Assembly: GCA_900073065.1 (NCBI GenBank)
Contig: FJOG01000069.1
Location: 124,001 to 188,000 of the forward strand
Length of the DNA: 64,000 nucleotides
Direction: 5' to 3'
Source: Phialocephala subalpina
Lineage: Eukaryota; Ascomycota; Leotiomycetes; Helotiales; Mollisiaceae
Within the stretch, counting starts at the first letter, position 1; each line of letters opens with the position of its first letter. Position numbers and translations under genes: made by a program. Below, piece by piece: positions 1 through 12,086 of the stretch. The notes beneath the pieces are model-generated. The model saw only the letters and a list, made by a program, of their open reading frames with translations, searched no databases and was not told the DNA's origin.

Positions 1-539
1 CTTTTCTATTCCTTTGTTTCGTGCCTCCCTCTGGAAGGATGAAGGTAGGAGGTGCCGACGAAAGGGACGATTTGGCCATTACTCTACATTTTCCGCCGTT
101 TAAGGATAGGACAAAGGATGTGATTCTGTCTTGGAGGATATTTGTGGGATATTAATCTACCCGAAGGTTGGGAACGTAGAGGAAAGGAAGGGTCATCTTT
201 GAGAGCTCAGTCGAGACATGCCCTTGATTTCTCGTATCGAAAGGATCGAGCAGGAGAGAGCACACATGAACAGCACACGAAGCACCTCCGAAGCGTAGTT
301 TACAATGCATATTTATTCACGTAACATACAATAATCCTATCTGGCGCTATCTTTGTCGCATCTCTTGCCTATCCAGCCAGCAATGCAGTAGAAGCATATT
401 ACCAAACCCAGTCCCCATCATGCCAAAAAAAAAGGACACAAACAGTCCGCAAAGGTATGAACTCCAACCAAGGAAAGTAAAAAACATGAAGAGCGTGAGC
501 ATGCAACATTATATCCGTCATCAAAAACCATATCTGCGT
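1..539. other. intergenic, 3' side of RNR1
   Basis: No convincing gene. Short open frames here lack coding character and splice context. The interval serves as the 3' flank of the ribonucleotide reductase gene that ends at 540 on the minus strand. Confidence 0.5.
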
Positions 540-3413
540 CTAACCAGAGCACATCATGCACTCCTCTCTGTTTTCAATGCTGCCTGTGAGAATATTAGTC
601 ATAGTCAGGAACGTCTGAAGAAGTAAACTTACACTGCAAAACAGCCTCAGCATAGATATCCTGCTCTCTATCTCCGCTATCCTCGGTATCCTCTTCTTGC
701 TTGTTCTCCTTCTTAACAGCAGGCTCGGGAAGCTGTTCCTCCTTTGGTGGAGCAGTAGCAGGCTCAGTAGCCAGAGACTTAGGACTGTCACCCTCAGCAA
801 CGTCAGCCTTGAATTGTGGAGTCTGAATGACAGCAGCTGGGTTGAACTTCTTGTTCTCAGACGCCGGCGGCGGGGTTGTTGTCGGCGTCGGAACTCCGTT
901 TGGGGCACTGCTAGGAGCCTTGTTGCGGTACAATGGTTGAGGACCTGGAGATTGTGTGATGTATCCGGTAGATGGACGCTTCTTGGCGGGTCGCTCACGA
1001 GCAACGTTGGTATCGGCAACGAGAAGAGCTTCTTGGTCGACAGTGAACTGAATAGGAGCTGAAGCAGCCATGGTACGGAGGTAATACATGCCAGTCTTCA
1101 AGCCCAACTTCCAGCCAGCGAAGTGCATGCTGGTGATCTTGCCCATTGTGGGATCTTTCATATGGATGTTCATCGATTGAGATTGATCGATGTAAGCACC
1201 ACGGTCAGCGGCCATCTGGACGATTGTTCGTTGAGAGATCTCCCAGACGGTCTTGTAGAGAGCCTTGATGTCAGCTGGGATGTTGGGAATGTTCTGGATA
1301 GAACCACCATCGGCGATGATGCGGTTCTTCATGTTGTCAGACCATAGACCCATATCGACGAGATCCTTCAGGAGCCATGGGTTGACGACCTGGAATTCAC
1401 CAGCAAGAACACGACGAGAGTAGATGTTGGATGTGTATGGCTCGAAGCACTCGTTGAAGCCGAGAATTTGACTGGTACTGGCAGTTGGCATGGGAGCAAC
1501 GAGCAAGCTGTTGCGAACACCGTGCTGCTTGATCTGCTGCTTCAAGGTATCCCAGTCCCAGAGGTCGGTAGGAGTGACACCCCACATGTCATACTGAAGC
1601 TCACCCTTGGAGACGGGTGAACCTTCGTATGTCTCGTATGGTCCGTGAACCTTGGCAAGCTCAACTGAAGAAGTGAGAGCGGCGTGGTAAATGGTCTCGA
1701 AGATCTGGATGTTGAGGTGCTTGGCCTCAGGAGAGTCGAATGGAAGGCGGAGAGCCAAGAAAGCATCAGCAAGACCTTGGACACCGACAGCAATAGGTCG
1801 GTGACGGAAGTTGCTCTTCTTGGCCTCGGGGACAGGGTAGTAGTTGACATCAATGATCTTGTTCAGGTTCTTGACGACAACCTGGCAGACTTCGTGGAGC
1901 TTCGCAAAGTCGTAGGTACCATCGTTGGTGTTGACGTAGGTGGGGAGAGCAAGGGAAGCCAAGTTGCAAACAGCGACCTCATCAGGAGCACAGTACTCCA
2001 CAATCTCAGTGCAGAGGTTGGAGCTTCGAATTGTGCCGAGGTTCTTCTGGTTGCTCTTTCTATTGCAAGCATCCTTGTAGAGCATGAATGGATTCCCAGT
2101 CTCGGTCTGTGCCTCCAAGATGGAGTACCAAAGTTTCTGTGCCTTGATGGTCTTGCGACCCTTGCCTTCACGCTCGTACTTCTCGTATAGAGCCTCGAAC
2201 TCATCACCATAGACATCAGCCAAGCCTGGGCACTCGTTGGGGCACATCAAAGTCCACTCTCCATTCTTCTCAACACGCTTCATGAAGAGATCAGGGATCC
2301 ACAAGGCGTAGAAGAGATCACGAGCTCGGACTTCCTCTTTGCCGTGGTTCTTTCGGAGATCAAGGTACTCGAAGACATCTGCGTGCCATGGCTCGAGGTA
2401 GATGGCGAAAGCACCTGGTCTCTTGTTGCCACCTTGGTCGACGTATCTGGCAGTGTTGTTGAAGACACGTAGCATGGGAACGATACCGTTGGAGTTTCCG
2501 TTCGTTCCCGCAATGTAGGCACCGGTAGCACGAATTCGGTGAACATTGAGACCGATTCCACCAGCATTCTTGGAGATCATGGCGCAAGTCTTCAATGTAT
2601 CGTAGATACCGTCAATGCTATCCTCTTTCATGTCGATAAGGAAGCATGAAGAGAGTTGTGCTTGTGGTGTACCGGCGGCGAATAAAGTTGGGGAAGCATG
2701 GGTGAAGCACTTCTGGGACATCAAGTTGTATGTCTCGATGGCAGCCTCAATATCTTCACCGTGAATACCAACAGCCACTCGCATAATCATATGTTGTGGG
2801 CGCTCGCAGATCTTTCCGTCCAGGCGGAGGAGGTATGATCGCTCGAGAGTCTTGAAGCCGAAGTATTGGTAGTTGAAGTCCCGGTCATAGACAATAGCGG
2901 AGTTGAGCTCTGCCTCGTGCTTCATGACGCACTCGTATGTGGACTTGCTGATCATGGGAGACAGCTTGTTGTTTCGAGGATTGACATAGTGGTAGAGGTC
3001 TGAGATAACAGTTGAGAATTGCTTCTTGGTCTGTTTGTGGAGGTTGGAGACTGCGATTCGAGCAGCGAGGATGGCATAGTCGGGGTGGGTGACTGTCATA
3101 TATGCAGCAGTTTCTGCGGCCTGGTGGCAAAAGTTAGTGACGATTGCGACGACGCGTTTGGACGTGTGAAGCAGTTGGGATGCGTACCAAATTGTCCAAC
3201 TCAACTGTAGTTACTCCTTGGTAGACACCGGAGATAACCTTTTGTGTAATTGCTGCAGCGTCGACATGGTCGGCGTCAAGGCCATAACACAGTCGAGAGA
3301 CACGAGCTGTGATCTTGTCGAATTGAACGCGCTCCTTGCGTCCATCTGTGAAGCATTAGCTGAGGTCAAAGTGGCATAGGATTGAAGTACATACCGCGCT
3401 TCCACACGTACAT
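540..3413 (-). CDS. RNR1: Ribonucleoside-diphosphate reductase large subunit (class Ia)
   Basis: Catalytic R1 subunit that reduces ribonucleoside diphosphates to deoxyribonucleotides with the R2 radical subunit in the cytosol. Four exons are deduced: 3413-3395, 3345-3188, 3120-633 and 583-540, joining in frame to 902 residues, a normal fungal length. The N-terminus starts [18 protein letters not shown], the ATP-cone. Active-site residues are visible: Cys218 in [13 protein letters not shown] (Cys429, Glu431), Cys444 in AVCNLASL, and the [15 protein letters not shown] loop. After the barrel comes a Pro/Ala/Lys-rich tail, and the last 44-nt exon supplies the redox pair in [11 protein letters not shown]. 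Reading through the last intron instead gives an ending without the Cys pair, so the splice is well supported. The start is fixed by the conserved N-terminus encoded in a 19-nt exon. Two ACGCG boxes lie upstream. Confidence 0.96.
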
Positions 3414-4185
3414 CGCGGCGACGTGGAGGGGAGACTTTTTAGGGGAGGAGTTGATAGTGGAAAGGGGGAAGAAGATTGCGATGCTTCTGTGTATCAATGC
3501 GTGTGTTACTACTTGCTGTAGTGTTACTCGAGACGACTGATCAACTTTGGGAGAAGAGTTGATGTTGTTGAAGGAGGGTGCAGAAAGTTGGTGTTCAGAG
3601 GGGAGGAGGAATGTTTTTGTAAAGTACTTAACGCGCCAGGGACGCGACTTCCTCGCTACGTCTTTTGTCAGCCACGCTAGTCGCGGTCAACAATGCGTTT
3701 CCACTTTAAGACGTGTTGCCTGAAACCCTGGGCAACGAGATGTGAAGGTGGAGAAGAGGGATGGAATATTACGTTTTCTGTGAGTCACGGAATGGTAATT
3801 GTGGATTTAAGACATGGAATTTAGGTCGTCGGTGAGTTATGGAAGGGTAAACAGCCAAGAGTCACGTGGATACGTGGCAGCAACAGGGGCTTATAGAGGG
3901 CAAAGGGTGGCAGCGGACATGTCTGTTGAAGCATAGATTTCAAGAACATGGAAAGCTCTCTTGGTCAGTTTGATAGTCCTATTTACATCACTCAAACAAT
4001 TCAGCTTTGCTTCAGGGTTAATCTAGTATGGTGAGTTTCGATTGTCTGTATCTGGGTCGGCACCCTTGGGTATCAGAAGTCAGTACGAGGATCGAACATC
4101 TCAAATCGTAAGATGGCGAAGGTCAACATGAAGGCTGGCCCTGCAACTCCTTCCACCTCGGTGTAATCTTGGTATACATGTACAT
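3414..4185. other. intergenic, RNR1 promoter and 3' flank of lipoate ligase gene
   Basis: No gene seen. It contains the 5' leader and probable promoter of the minus-strand RNR1 gene (about 3414-3700) and the 3' flank of the upstream minus-strand gene. Confidence 0.5.
3631..3646. promoter_or_regulatory. Pair of ACGCG (MBF-like) boxes upstream of RNR1
   Basis: ACGCG occurs at 3631-3635 and 3642-3646, 11 bp apart and about 220 bp upstream of the RNR1 start codon. ACGCG is the core of the MluI-cell-cycle box bound by MBF, which drives G1/S transcription of RNR genes in yeasts. The sites are seen; their function is inferred. Confidence 0.4.
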
Positions 4186-5438
4186 CTAATCCCATTTGTT
4201 GCCGCCGAACAAATCATTCATCACAACGCCAGGGTGAGTTTCCCGGGTGCCAGATGGGGAAGAGGCCTGAGGGAGTAATCGAATCCAGTCTTCGATCTCG
4301 TGTATCTTCTGGCCTTTCAGGCTGGTGACTGTGCTGTTTAGTGCTGTCCTTGAAACTCCTTTCCCGTACTCCGAATCGTCCACACTTGTGATTTCCCCAT
4401 GTCGGGCAGTAAAGTCAAGTTCAAACTGCTCGCTCATAAGCTGGATGCCATATATGAAGAGTGTGGTACCTACGCCGTGGCCTTCCGCTGTGCCTGTGTC
4501 TCTGCCTGTGGAATAGGAAAAGGTGAACTGAGGTGTCTGGCAGTATGTCCAATCCAGTGACTAAGAAGTCATCAGCGGCATGGCTTCGAGGTAGGATCAC
4601 CACAAACCTTCAACTCCTCCAGTCCTTTCGCTATCTCAGGGACGTTCTCCTCCGGACTCCCAACCAATGTAACCTCCTCGCTGCTATACATGGTGCTAAA
4701 CTCGGAGACCACAGCTTTCTCAAAAGACTCGCTGGCAATCCCAGTGTTCGTAATTGGTGAACTCACACTCTCAACCCCTCTGGCTTTGATGAACGGCTTG
4801 GCTTTGGATCGAAGGTAGCTTGATATGGTGGGTAAATTCGGGCTCGACAGGAGACATGTCCCATGATGCAATGACCTCAGCCGCGTGAGTTTATATGCAG
4901 ATCCCGAAACCTTGAACGTCTTCTTCTCGCCATCTGTGACCTTGTCCACCACTATATCATGGCGCTGGTTGACTTTCGCCTTCTCGACCCCAAGGCTCTG
5001 CAAGGCCCGAACGACCATTTGTGCATGCTTGTCTCGATCGAACGTCGAAGTAGGGCATATGACGCTGTAATTTACATTGCCTTCGTCGTGAAAGACTGTT
5101 CCTCCTCCCGAACGACGTCGCACAAGGTCGACTTTCAGCTCCCCATAGCGAAGAAGGCCGAGATTGACTTCCACCCAAGGGTTTTGATTGCGTCCGATGA
5201 CGATACAAGGTCGGTTCGTGTACAGAAAGAGGATCGTCGAATCTGCAGGCGTTTTCTGCAAGAGATAATGCTCAATTGAGAGATTCAGGTACGGGTCGAG
5301 GGATCTGGATATGTAGACTTGCGCCTTGTTGGATGGATCAGTTGCTGCACGTATAAAATTTGGGGATCTTGTTCCAAAGAGTCGGCGAGCATTGACTCTA
5401 TTCTGCGTAAGGTGAATCCATCCTCTAGATGGTGCCAT
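4186..5438 (-). CDS. Lipoate-protein ligase A / lipoyltransferase-like protein (AIM22/LIP3 type)
   Basis: Predicted mitochondrial enzyme that attaches lipoate to the E2 and H subunits of 2-oxoacid dehydrogenases and glycine cleavage. Exon 1 (5438-4608) and exon 2 (4560-4186) join in phase 0 across a GTTTGT..CTTAG intron, giving 401 residues. Family signatures: [20 protein letters not shown], the [11 protein letters not shown] loop, the strongly conserved [17 protein letters not shown], and [21 protein letters not shown], which holds the substrate-binding Lys. The second exon begins [15 protein letters not shown], matching the C-terminal LplA extension. An Arg-rich N-terminus fits a mitochondrial presequence. 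The gene is divergent from chorismate synthase, with 223 bp between start codons. Confidence 0.88.
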
Positions 5439-5569
5439 GTGTAGTTGTAGGTAACTGGATAGGAGTGCAGAGTGCGAAATGCGAGCATCGTGAAGCTATC
5501 GGGAGCTCAGGCTGCACGACGCTAAGGCGGTGAAGAATTCCTTCCGAATTCGGCTGAACAAAGGCGCAA

Positions 5570-5575
5570 GAGTCA
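5570..5575 (-). promoter_or_regulatory. TGACTC (Gcn4/CPC1-like) site in the shared promoter
   Basis: The minus strand reads GGTGACTCTT here, about 87 bp upstream of the chorismate synthase start. TGACTC is the core recognised by Gcn4/CPC1 bZIP factors in general amino-acid control. The site is one base short of the full palindrome TGACTCA. Function is inferred from the aromatic amino-acid gene next to it. Confidence 0.4.
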
Positions 5576-5661
5576 CCAGGCTGAGAAAATCAAAAAGAAA
5601 GTCGTCCCATCATCACAAATTCTCAGTGCAATAACACCAAATTCCACCCCAACAATTCACG

Positions 5662-7007
5662 ATGTCGACCTTCGGACAGTATTTCAAAGTCACCACGTAT
5701 GTTTTACTCTCAATTGGCTTCCTAAATTCATTCTGCATGTTCTTACACGATCTAGGTACGGCGAGTCGCATTGCCGCTCAGTAGGATGTATCGTCGACGG
5801 TGTCCCTCCAGGAATGGAGCTCACAGAAGATGATATCCAGCCGCAGATGACCAGACGACGACCTGGTCAAAGTGCGCTGACCACGCCTCGCAATGAACAG
5901 GATCTGGTCGAGATTCAGTCCGGTACAGAGTTCGGTGTCACCCTTGGTACTCCCATTGCGATGATCGTACGAAACAAGGACCAGAGACCTCACGACTATG
6001 GCAACAAGACGATGGACCTCTACCCTCGACCGAGTCACGCAGACTGGACATACTTGGAGAAGTACGGAGTCAAGGCAAGCAGTGGAGGAGGTAGGAGTAG
6101 TGCCAGAGAGACAATTGGGCGAGTTGCTGCTAGTGCTATCGCAGAGAAGTACCTGAGATTGTCCTACGGTATTGAGATTGTGGCATTCGTCTCTTCTGTT
6201 GGACCTGTACAGATGTTCCCTCCCACTGCGACACACCCGACTCCATCTACGAATCCCGCCTTCCTCTCCCTCATCGAAACTGTCACCCGCGAGAAGGTTG
6301 ACGAGTTTGTTCCAGTACGATGCCCAGACAAAGCTTCTTCGGAAAAGATGGCGAAGTTAATAGCAGAGTTCAGGGACAAGTCGGACAGCATTGGTGGTAC
6401 AGTTACCTGTGTGATCAGGAATGTTCCTAGTGGATTGGGCGAGCCCTGTTTCGACAAGATGGAAGCCCTGCTTGCCCACGCAATGCTCAGCATTCCTGCC
6501 ACGAAGGGGTTTGAGATTGGGTCTGGCTTTGGAGGATGCGAAGTCCCTGGCTCAATACATAACGACCCCTTCATCCTCGCTCCAGAGGTGCCGCCCTTGG
6601 AGACGGGCGCAACGAAGAATGGTATTCCAAGACCAAAGCTCACGACGAAGACCAACAACTCGGGAGGCATTCAAGGTGGAATCACGAACGGAGCACCCAT
6701 ATACTTCCGAGTCGCATTCAAGCCACCTGCGACAATTGGTCAAGCTCAACAAACATCAACCTATGATGGAGACTCAGAGGGTGTATTGGAGGCGAAGGGA
6801 AGACATGATCCATGTGTTGTTCCTCGAGCAGTACCAATTGTGGAGGCTATGGCTGCCTTGGCAGTCGTTGATGCTTTGATGGCTCAACAGTCAAGACAGA
6901 TGACGAGGAATTTACTGCCACCACTGAAGCAGACGATACCCGCGGCAAAGAGTGTTCTTGGGACGGAGGCGATCGAAAAGCAAGGCGTTAATGGCGTTGC
7001 AAAGTAG
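5662..7007 (+). CDS. ARO2: Chorismate synthase
   Basis: Last enzyme of the shikimate pathway, converting 5-enolpyruvylshikimate-3-phosphate to chorismate with reduced FMN. Exon 1 (5662-5696) encodes [11 protein letters not shown]; exon 2 (5756-7007) continues [20 protein letters not shown], giving 428 residues. Signatures are clear: GESH near the N-terminus, [18 protein letters not shown], the FEIGSGFGG loop, [11 protein letters not shown], and [19 protein letters not shown] at the C-terminus. The 35-nt first exon is needed to reach the universal N-terminus. Fungal homologues also carry an NAD(P)H-dependent flavin reductase activity; that is family knowledge. A TGACTC box lies in the 223-bp promoter shared with the lipoate ligase gene. 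Confidence 0.96.
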
Positions 7008-7197
7008 ACAAAATCAATTTGGATCTGTTTTTGATGGCATCAACATCTACCTCTTATCCCCTGATATATCAGTTTCTTCTCTTCCATTTCAGGCTGGTAC
7101 TTATTCGTGTTTTTCTGCAAATCTGCTAATCCCAGAGCTGTTCACTAAACCAGCCATTTCACATGTTTTCAGATAGGGCATCATTCATTCCCAACTA

Positions 7198-7310
7198 CGA
7201 AGGCCCAGTTAAAAAGTATTGAGCATTCACGTGATTTTCCCTGCCAAAAATCAAGTATTTGGGGGAGGAAAGCTCGGACCATGGCTCAATACTTTTTAAC
7301 CGGCCCCTCG
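7198..7310. mobile_element. Putative 113-bp MITE with TA target duplication
   Basis: The ends are imperfect inverted repeats: about 27 bp at 7198-7224 (starting CGAAGGCCCAGTTAAAAAG) pair with 7284-7310 (ending TTTTTAACCGGCCCCTCG) with three mismatches. The dinucleotide TA flanks both sides (7196-7197 and 7311-7312), as in Tc1/mariner-type insertions. The inside (about 59 bp) has no coding capacity. It may instead be a chance hairpin; other genomic copies would decide. Confidence 0.5.
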
Positions 7311-9159
7311 TATACGCTGTGGCTTTCTATCTCAGGATGGAGCTAGGAAGGACGGTAGAATGTCGGAAACCATTTCTCGCCATTCATTCGACGCCATCTA
7401 GTGGGAGTCTTCGACAAAGAACGTTCAATTCATAAGGCAAGAGTGGCCAAGAGGTCATAAGGCTGGAAAGTTGCGCGGCAAAAGGCGATACTTATCGTGT
7501 TGATCCCAGAAGCTGAAGATATTTAGACACCAGGCCAAATGTTCAGGCATCGATGATGTGACTTGCGTCAGCTTGACTTTCGGCCCCCACGACTCGGAAC
7601 GAGATAACCGAGCAATTTCCACACCGAAGATTTCGACTCTATCTGGTCGAGGTCCTGCACCATCATTAGCAACAAGGTTTAAGTTTTGAGCTCCAGCCGT
7701 GCCGTCTCTTGGCTCAAAGTGGGATTTTCCCGAGCGATCTGAATGCTGCTGATGATGATCTTTCAGCAAAGTTTACTTCATATCCATCTCGACATTCATC
7801 AGTTAGAACTCGGAGTCCCGGTACCTGGAAGTTCGTATACTCCGTAAACATTGCGGGGTCCTCCTAATTTGGACTCGGTACTTCAGTCCCGAAAGCTAGA
7901 ACGGCGGGGCCGAAAATAGACGCGAAAGCGAGACTGACAGTTGGCAATCAGTGGCTGACATGACGGAGAATGAAACAGGATATCTCACCTCTTCGGTTCG
8001 CACGTTGTTGAGAGAGGTTCTGGAGATCTTCATGTAAAACAGACAGGGCCTTCGTATCCTGTCCAGGCAATGGGAAGCCGTCCTTACACAACAGATAAAG
8101 TCGGTCCGGAACACACGTGATCGACGCTGAGACATCTCTTCCGTACCTAATTCCAACCTCATCCGTAGCACGACGTCGAGAACATGACCCAAATGTCCAG
8201 GAACCTCAGTATGGATTGCAGGGCTCTCCCAGTTAAGATACGGTAGGTTTCCAGCTTCGCTCATTTTCTCCAATTGGCTCCTAGGTAAGATGTTCGGACG
8301 AACGAGGCTGGTATGTTCGGAATATCATCCGCTCCTGCGTCAAATTGGCAACGCCATTTTCCATCAAAATTCCAACTGCGCCTGGCTCTCTACTTATGGT
8401 CCATGGAAGATACGTTCAGATGAAATGGAAGCATCCTGCGGCGTCTGCGAGGAACAGAGAAGGAGACCCAGGATCGTCCTGCACCTGTAACCGGAAGAGG
8501 AGAAATAGCCGTTCTCACACCATATCGTCCAATTGATATTCGACTAACTGCCCCATGGAGACTTACTACTCTGACTGCGTCGCCAACTCAGAAGCTTGGG
8601 GATCGGAAAAAGTATCTCGTACGGCTGAAGGATCGCGGCTTCCACCCTGCAGCCATCCTCTCAGCTGCGCCCTCATACTGCGGTTCTCATTGGTCACGTC
8701 GCATGACACTACAATCTCACCACCAAATCACTGCCAGTGATGCTGACATCCAAAAGCCACAGCTATCTCGGATCTTGTCCTCTAAGGCAGAAGCTGCCGC
8801 TGAGCCCTCGATTCGGAATCTGCCTCACATGGATGTCCTTTCGATGCGTCAGCTCATCCTCTTCGTGCCACTGGATATGACCAGCCCTACCATTTCTTCT
8901 CCCCCATCTGCCATGCTTTCGGGATCACACTCTGGTCCGCCCCTGGAAACAACACACGAGATCGCGGGAAATCCTTTCTTCGGACCTCGACCACTTTCGT
9001 TGACCTGAAGAGAAGTTCTGTTTCTTTGTATTGTTGTTGGAAAGTATCTTGTTTGGTATAATCCGGCCCATGTTTGCAGCCTGCCGAACAATTATAGGTG
9101 GATACACCGCAATTTGGTCCCGCAAATCGGTGCGTTGACAACAGGGAATTGTTGGCGTG
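7311..9159. other. intergenic, no gene recognised
   Basis: About 1.85 kb with several short open frames on both strands (for example 7896-8273 minus). None shows a recognisable family, signal peptide or credible exon chain. Part of the 3' end must be the promoter of the Kelch gene. Confidence 0.4.
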
Positions 9160-11287
9160 ATGTCGAAGCTACTTGGTCTGATTCTTCTGCTTGTCCGATT
9201 ATCGTGGCAGCAAGACCCGGTGGTAAACTTCTGTCGACGGTGGGGACATCAGACGGCTGTCATCGATGAGAAGCTGTATATCGATGGAGGGCAATCCAAC
9301 TATTTCTCGCTGGCAACGAATCCTCAAAATGTTTCCAGTAAGCACACCTCTCCCTCCACCGAGAGTTCCCAGGGTCTTTCCACTATTTGATACTGACATT
9401 TCTTCCTCGCAGATTCATGGCTACTCTATAACGATCTGACGAACAATTCGGCCTTGGGAATGCCACAGCTCCACGCAACCAACTTTAAGAACTCAACAGT
9501 ACCGGATGTCACAGGAGGAATACTTTGGGAGGATACCATTGAGAAGAGGTTCTACATGTATGGCGGCGAGTACTTGAACGATGGTCTTTCGCCCAGTGCG
9601 GTCAATTTATGGTCATTCGATGCCATTAACGATTACTGGGTATCTTTTGGAGCTCCTGCAGTGACAGCGGGGATCTCAGCAGTTTCGTACGCTGGCCATG
9701 CATCAGTCTCAGAAATCGGTCAAGCCTATGCTCTTGGAGGATGGATGAGCAATGCTACATCGCCAAACTGGTCTGAAGGGCCGGTTGCCAGTAGCGGGAT
9801 GATCAAATACACCATGGACTCCAACAGCTGGACAAATCAAACTGGTCCAGATTCGATACCAAAAGCGGAGGGTGTAATGGTGTATATTCCAGCAAGCGAC
9901 CATGGGCTCCTGATCTATTTTGGAGGAGTGACTGCGCCATACTTCAACTCGACTATTGTTGAAAACCCCATGAGTAACATCTACGTCTATGATATTACGA
10001 GCTCGAGATGGTACACACAAACGGCCACAGGTGACATTCCACCAGATCGAAGACGTTTCTGTGGTGGAGCGACTTGGGCTGCTGATAAATCCTCGTACAA
10101 CATGTGAGTAGTCTTACCATGGTACCGGAGACTTTCTAATGTGCTACAGTTACATCTACGGTGGACTTGGATTTGGCGACAATTCTACTGGATTTGATGA
10201 TTTATGGATCCTCACTTTGCCATCATTTACCTGGATCAAATGGTATCAAGGGACGAATCCGGCAGGATTCCATCATTCTTTGAGCTGCAATGTTGTCAAC
10301 AATGCCCAGATGCTTGTCATTGGAGGGACGTTTCCGGTCTCAGACCAGTGTGATACTCCAAATGTATGGGGAACTCACAATGTCGATATGGGGAAAGTTT
10401 CTGGAAACATGTGGGAAATTTTCACGCCAAATCTAACGACATACCATGTTCCACCAGAGGTTATCTCTGTTGTGGGTGGCTCGTGAGTACCCGTGAAACC
10501 AGATTGGTATTCTTGGCTAATATGTTCTAGATCCTTGGGAGGTGCTACAGCTACGGCGCCAGCAGCTGGGTTTCAAAGCCACGATCTAGCTGTGTATTTC
10601 ACAGAGCACGCCTCTGCTGCTGCCCGCACTGCAACTCGATCCGCGTCCGCCACATCCTCTCCATCCAAGAAATTATCAACAGGTGCCATTGCGGGGATTG
10701 CTGTAGGAGGCGCTGTTGTCTTGATCGCTTTCTTATTGGGATGCTGTTGCTTGATCCGCCGCTACAGACGGACGGTCCGGCAGCAACAACAGCAGCCACC
10801 TGTTGGATATCCTGCCCCCGACTACTCCGCAGTACCTCAGACTCCACATAGTCCTTACACGCCTGGAGGAAGTCAATATCAAGGACCATATCAACCACCC
10901 ATGCCTGTTCACCAGGCCTACCCTTATCAATTGCCAGCCGCCGTCCCAGTCGAACTACAAGGCAACAATTATCAGATGGACCCTACCAAAAATGCTGGAA
11001 TCCAGCAACTTCCTGCCGACGGCGCGTACCAGAATGAAAGCTGGCAACGCTCACCGCACGGGTCTCCACAAGCTCAACATATCTCTCCTTCACAATCAGT
11101 ACATTCACCACATCCAACAGTACATTCTCCGCATCCATCATACTTCACTCCAGCAGATTCGAATACTTCAAACACTTTGTACAGCTCCCCAGGATCAGCG
11201 ACTTCGCCAACACCGACGTATTCGAGCACGACGGGAAGGGCGGCGAGAAAACCAGTTCCTACGAATCAGACGTACTACTCTCCTTGA
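9160..11287 (+). CDS. Secreted/transmembrane Kelch-repeat protein
   Basis: Four exons (9160-9337, 9413-10103, 10150-10482, 10531-11287) give 652 residues. The ATG at 9160 starts a signal peptide (MSKLLGLILLLVRLSW). The ectodomain reads as a Kelch-type beta-propeller: paired-Gly strands such as KLYIDGGQSN, RFYMYGGEY, AYALGGWMS, LIYFGGVTAP, YIYGGLGFGDN and MLVIGGTFP recur about every 50 residues, with many N-x-S/T sites. A transmembrane helix (AIAGIAVGGAVVLIAFLLGC) follows near residue 450, then Arg-rich stop-transfer and a long Gln/Pro/Tyr/Ser-rich cytosolic tail with HSPHP repeats. Such proteins are common in filamentous fungi as putative cell-surface sensors; the ligand is unknown. Confidence 0.85.
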
Positions 11288-12086
11288 GACGTTAATGAAT
11301 ACTGTTTTACTTGTGAGCGGACTAGCGATTGACATTTTTGGGCGTTACGGATGGGTCATACCAATAGCACGACTGCTACCACATGAGTTATGATGTTGGA
11401 ACAAAATTTAGGTGTATAATCATTAGTTTACTTTATATACAGACGAATCCTGTCTATTTTCTCGTCTCATGTTGTCGGTGAGGATCGTTCGTTCGTTTCA
11501 GCTGAAGAAGGGGTACGAATTACACCTCGGAGTCCAGACAGTCTTTCTTGATGAGCGTAACCAAGGATGAGACTAAATCTCGCGATCTTTTGATGCACAA
11601 TTAGCAGCGTCGACGAGTGTTCTAAGAAGGCTCCTATGGAGTTGGCAGCCTCCAGCAGGCGCTATCGTCAAAAAATCGCCCCAATCTTCAGACGGATGTC
11701 TAACCTCGTAAAGGCTTCTGAGATACGCCGCCGTGTGCCTGAGTGTCCACATGGAATTGGTCAATTGAGATATTGCGAGATGTCTTCATTCGTTGGCTCG
11801 TATTTCCCGCTGTCCTGTCAGCACCGTCCTGAAGAAAAAGAAAGGAACCGTGCTGTCAGGTTGTCCTAGCCTTCAAGGCTCGGCAGCGTACCCGACACCC
11901 AATTACAGCGTCACAGCGCCCCAATCGGCGAAGCTGATACCCGAGCTGGTGCCCTAACACGGTCCTATCTTCCGTCACGCCTCAACGTCTCACATATTTG
12001 TACCTCGCAACAGCCTTCTACAAAACTTCCATGCATCTCGTTCTTCTTCTGTACAATCACTGCGTTGTCACGCTGCACTCGAAACG
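11288..12086. other. intergenic
   Basis: 3' flank of the Kelch gene and promoter of the following P450 gene. No gene, RNA or repeat recognised. Confidence 0.5.

Noticed and set aside
1684..2190. Plus-strand open frame inside RNR1
   Set aside because: It is antisense to a strongly conserved catalytic region and shows no family; an opposite-strand shadow.
5778..6236. Minus-strand open frame within chorismate synthase
   Set aside because: Antisense shadow of the conserved N-terminal half of the enzyme.
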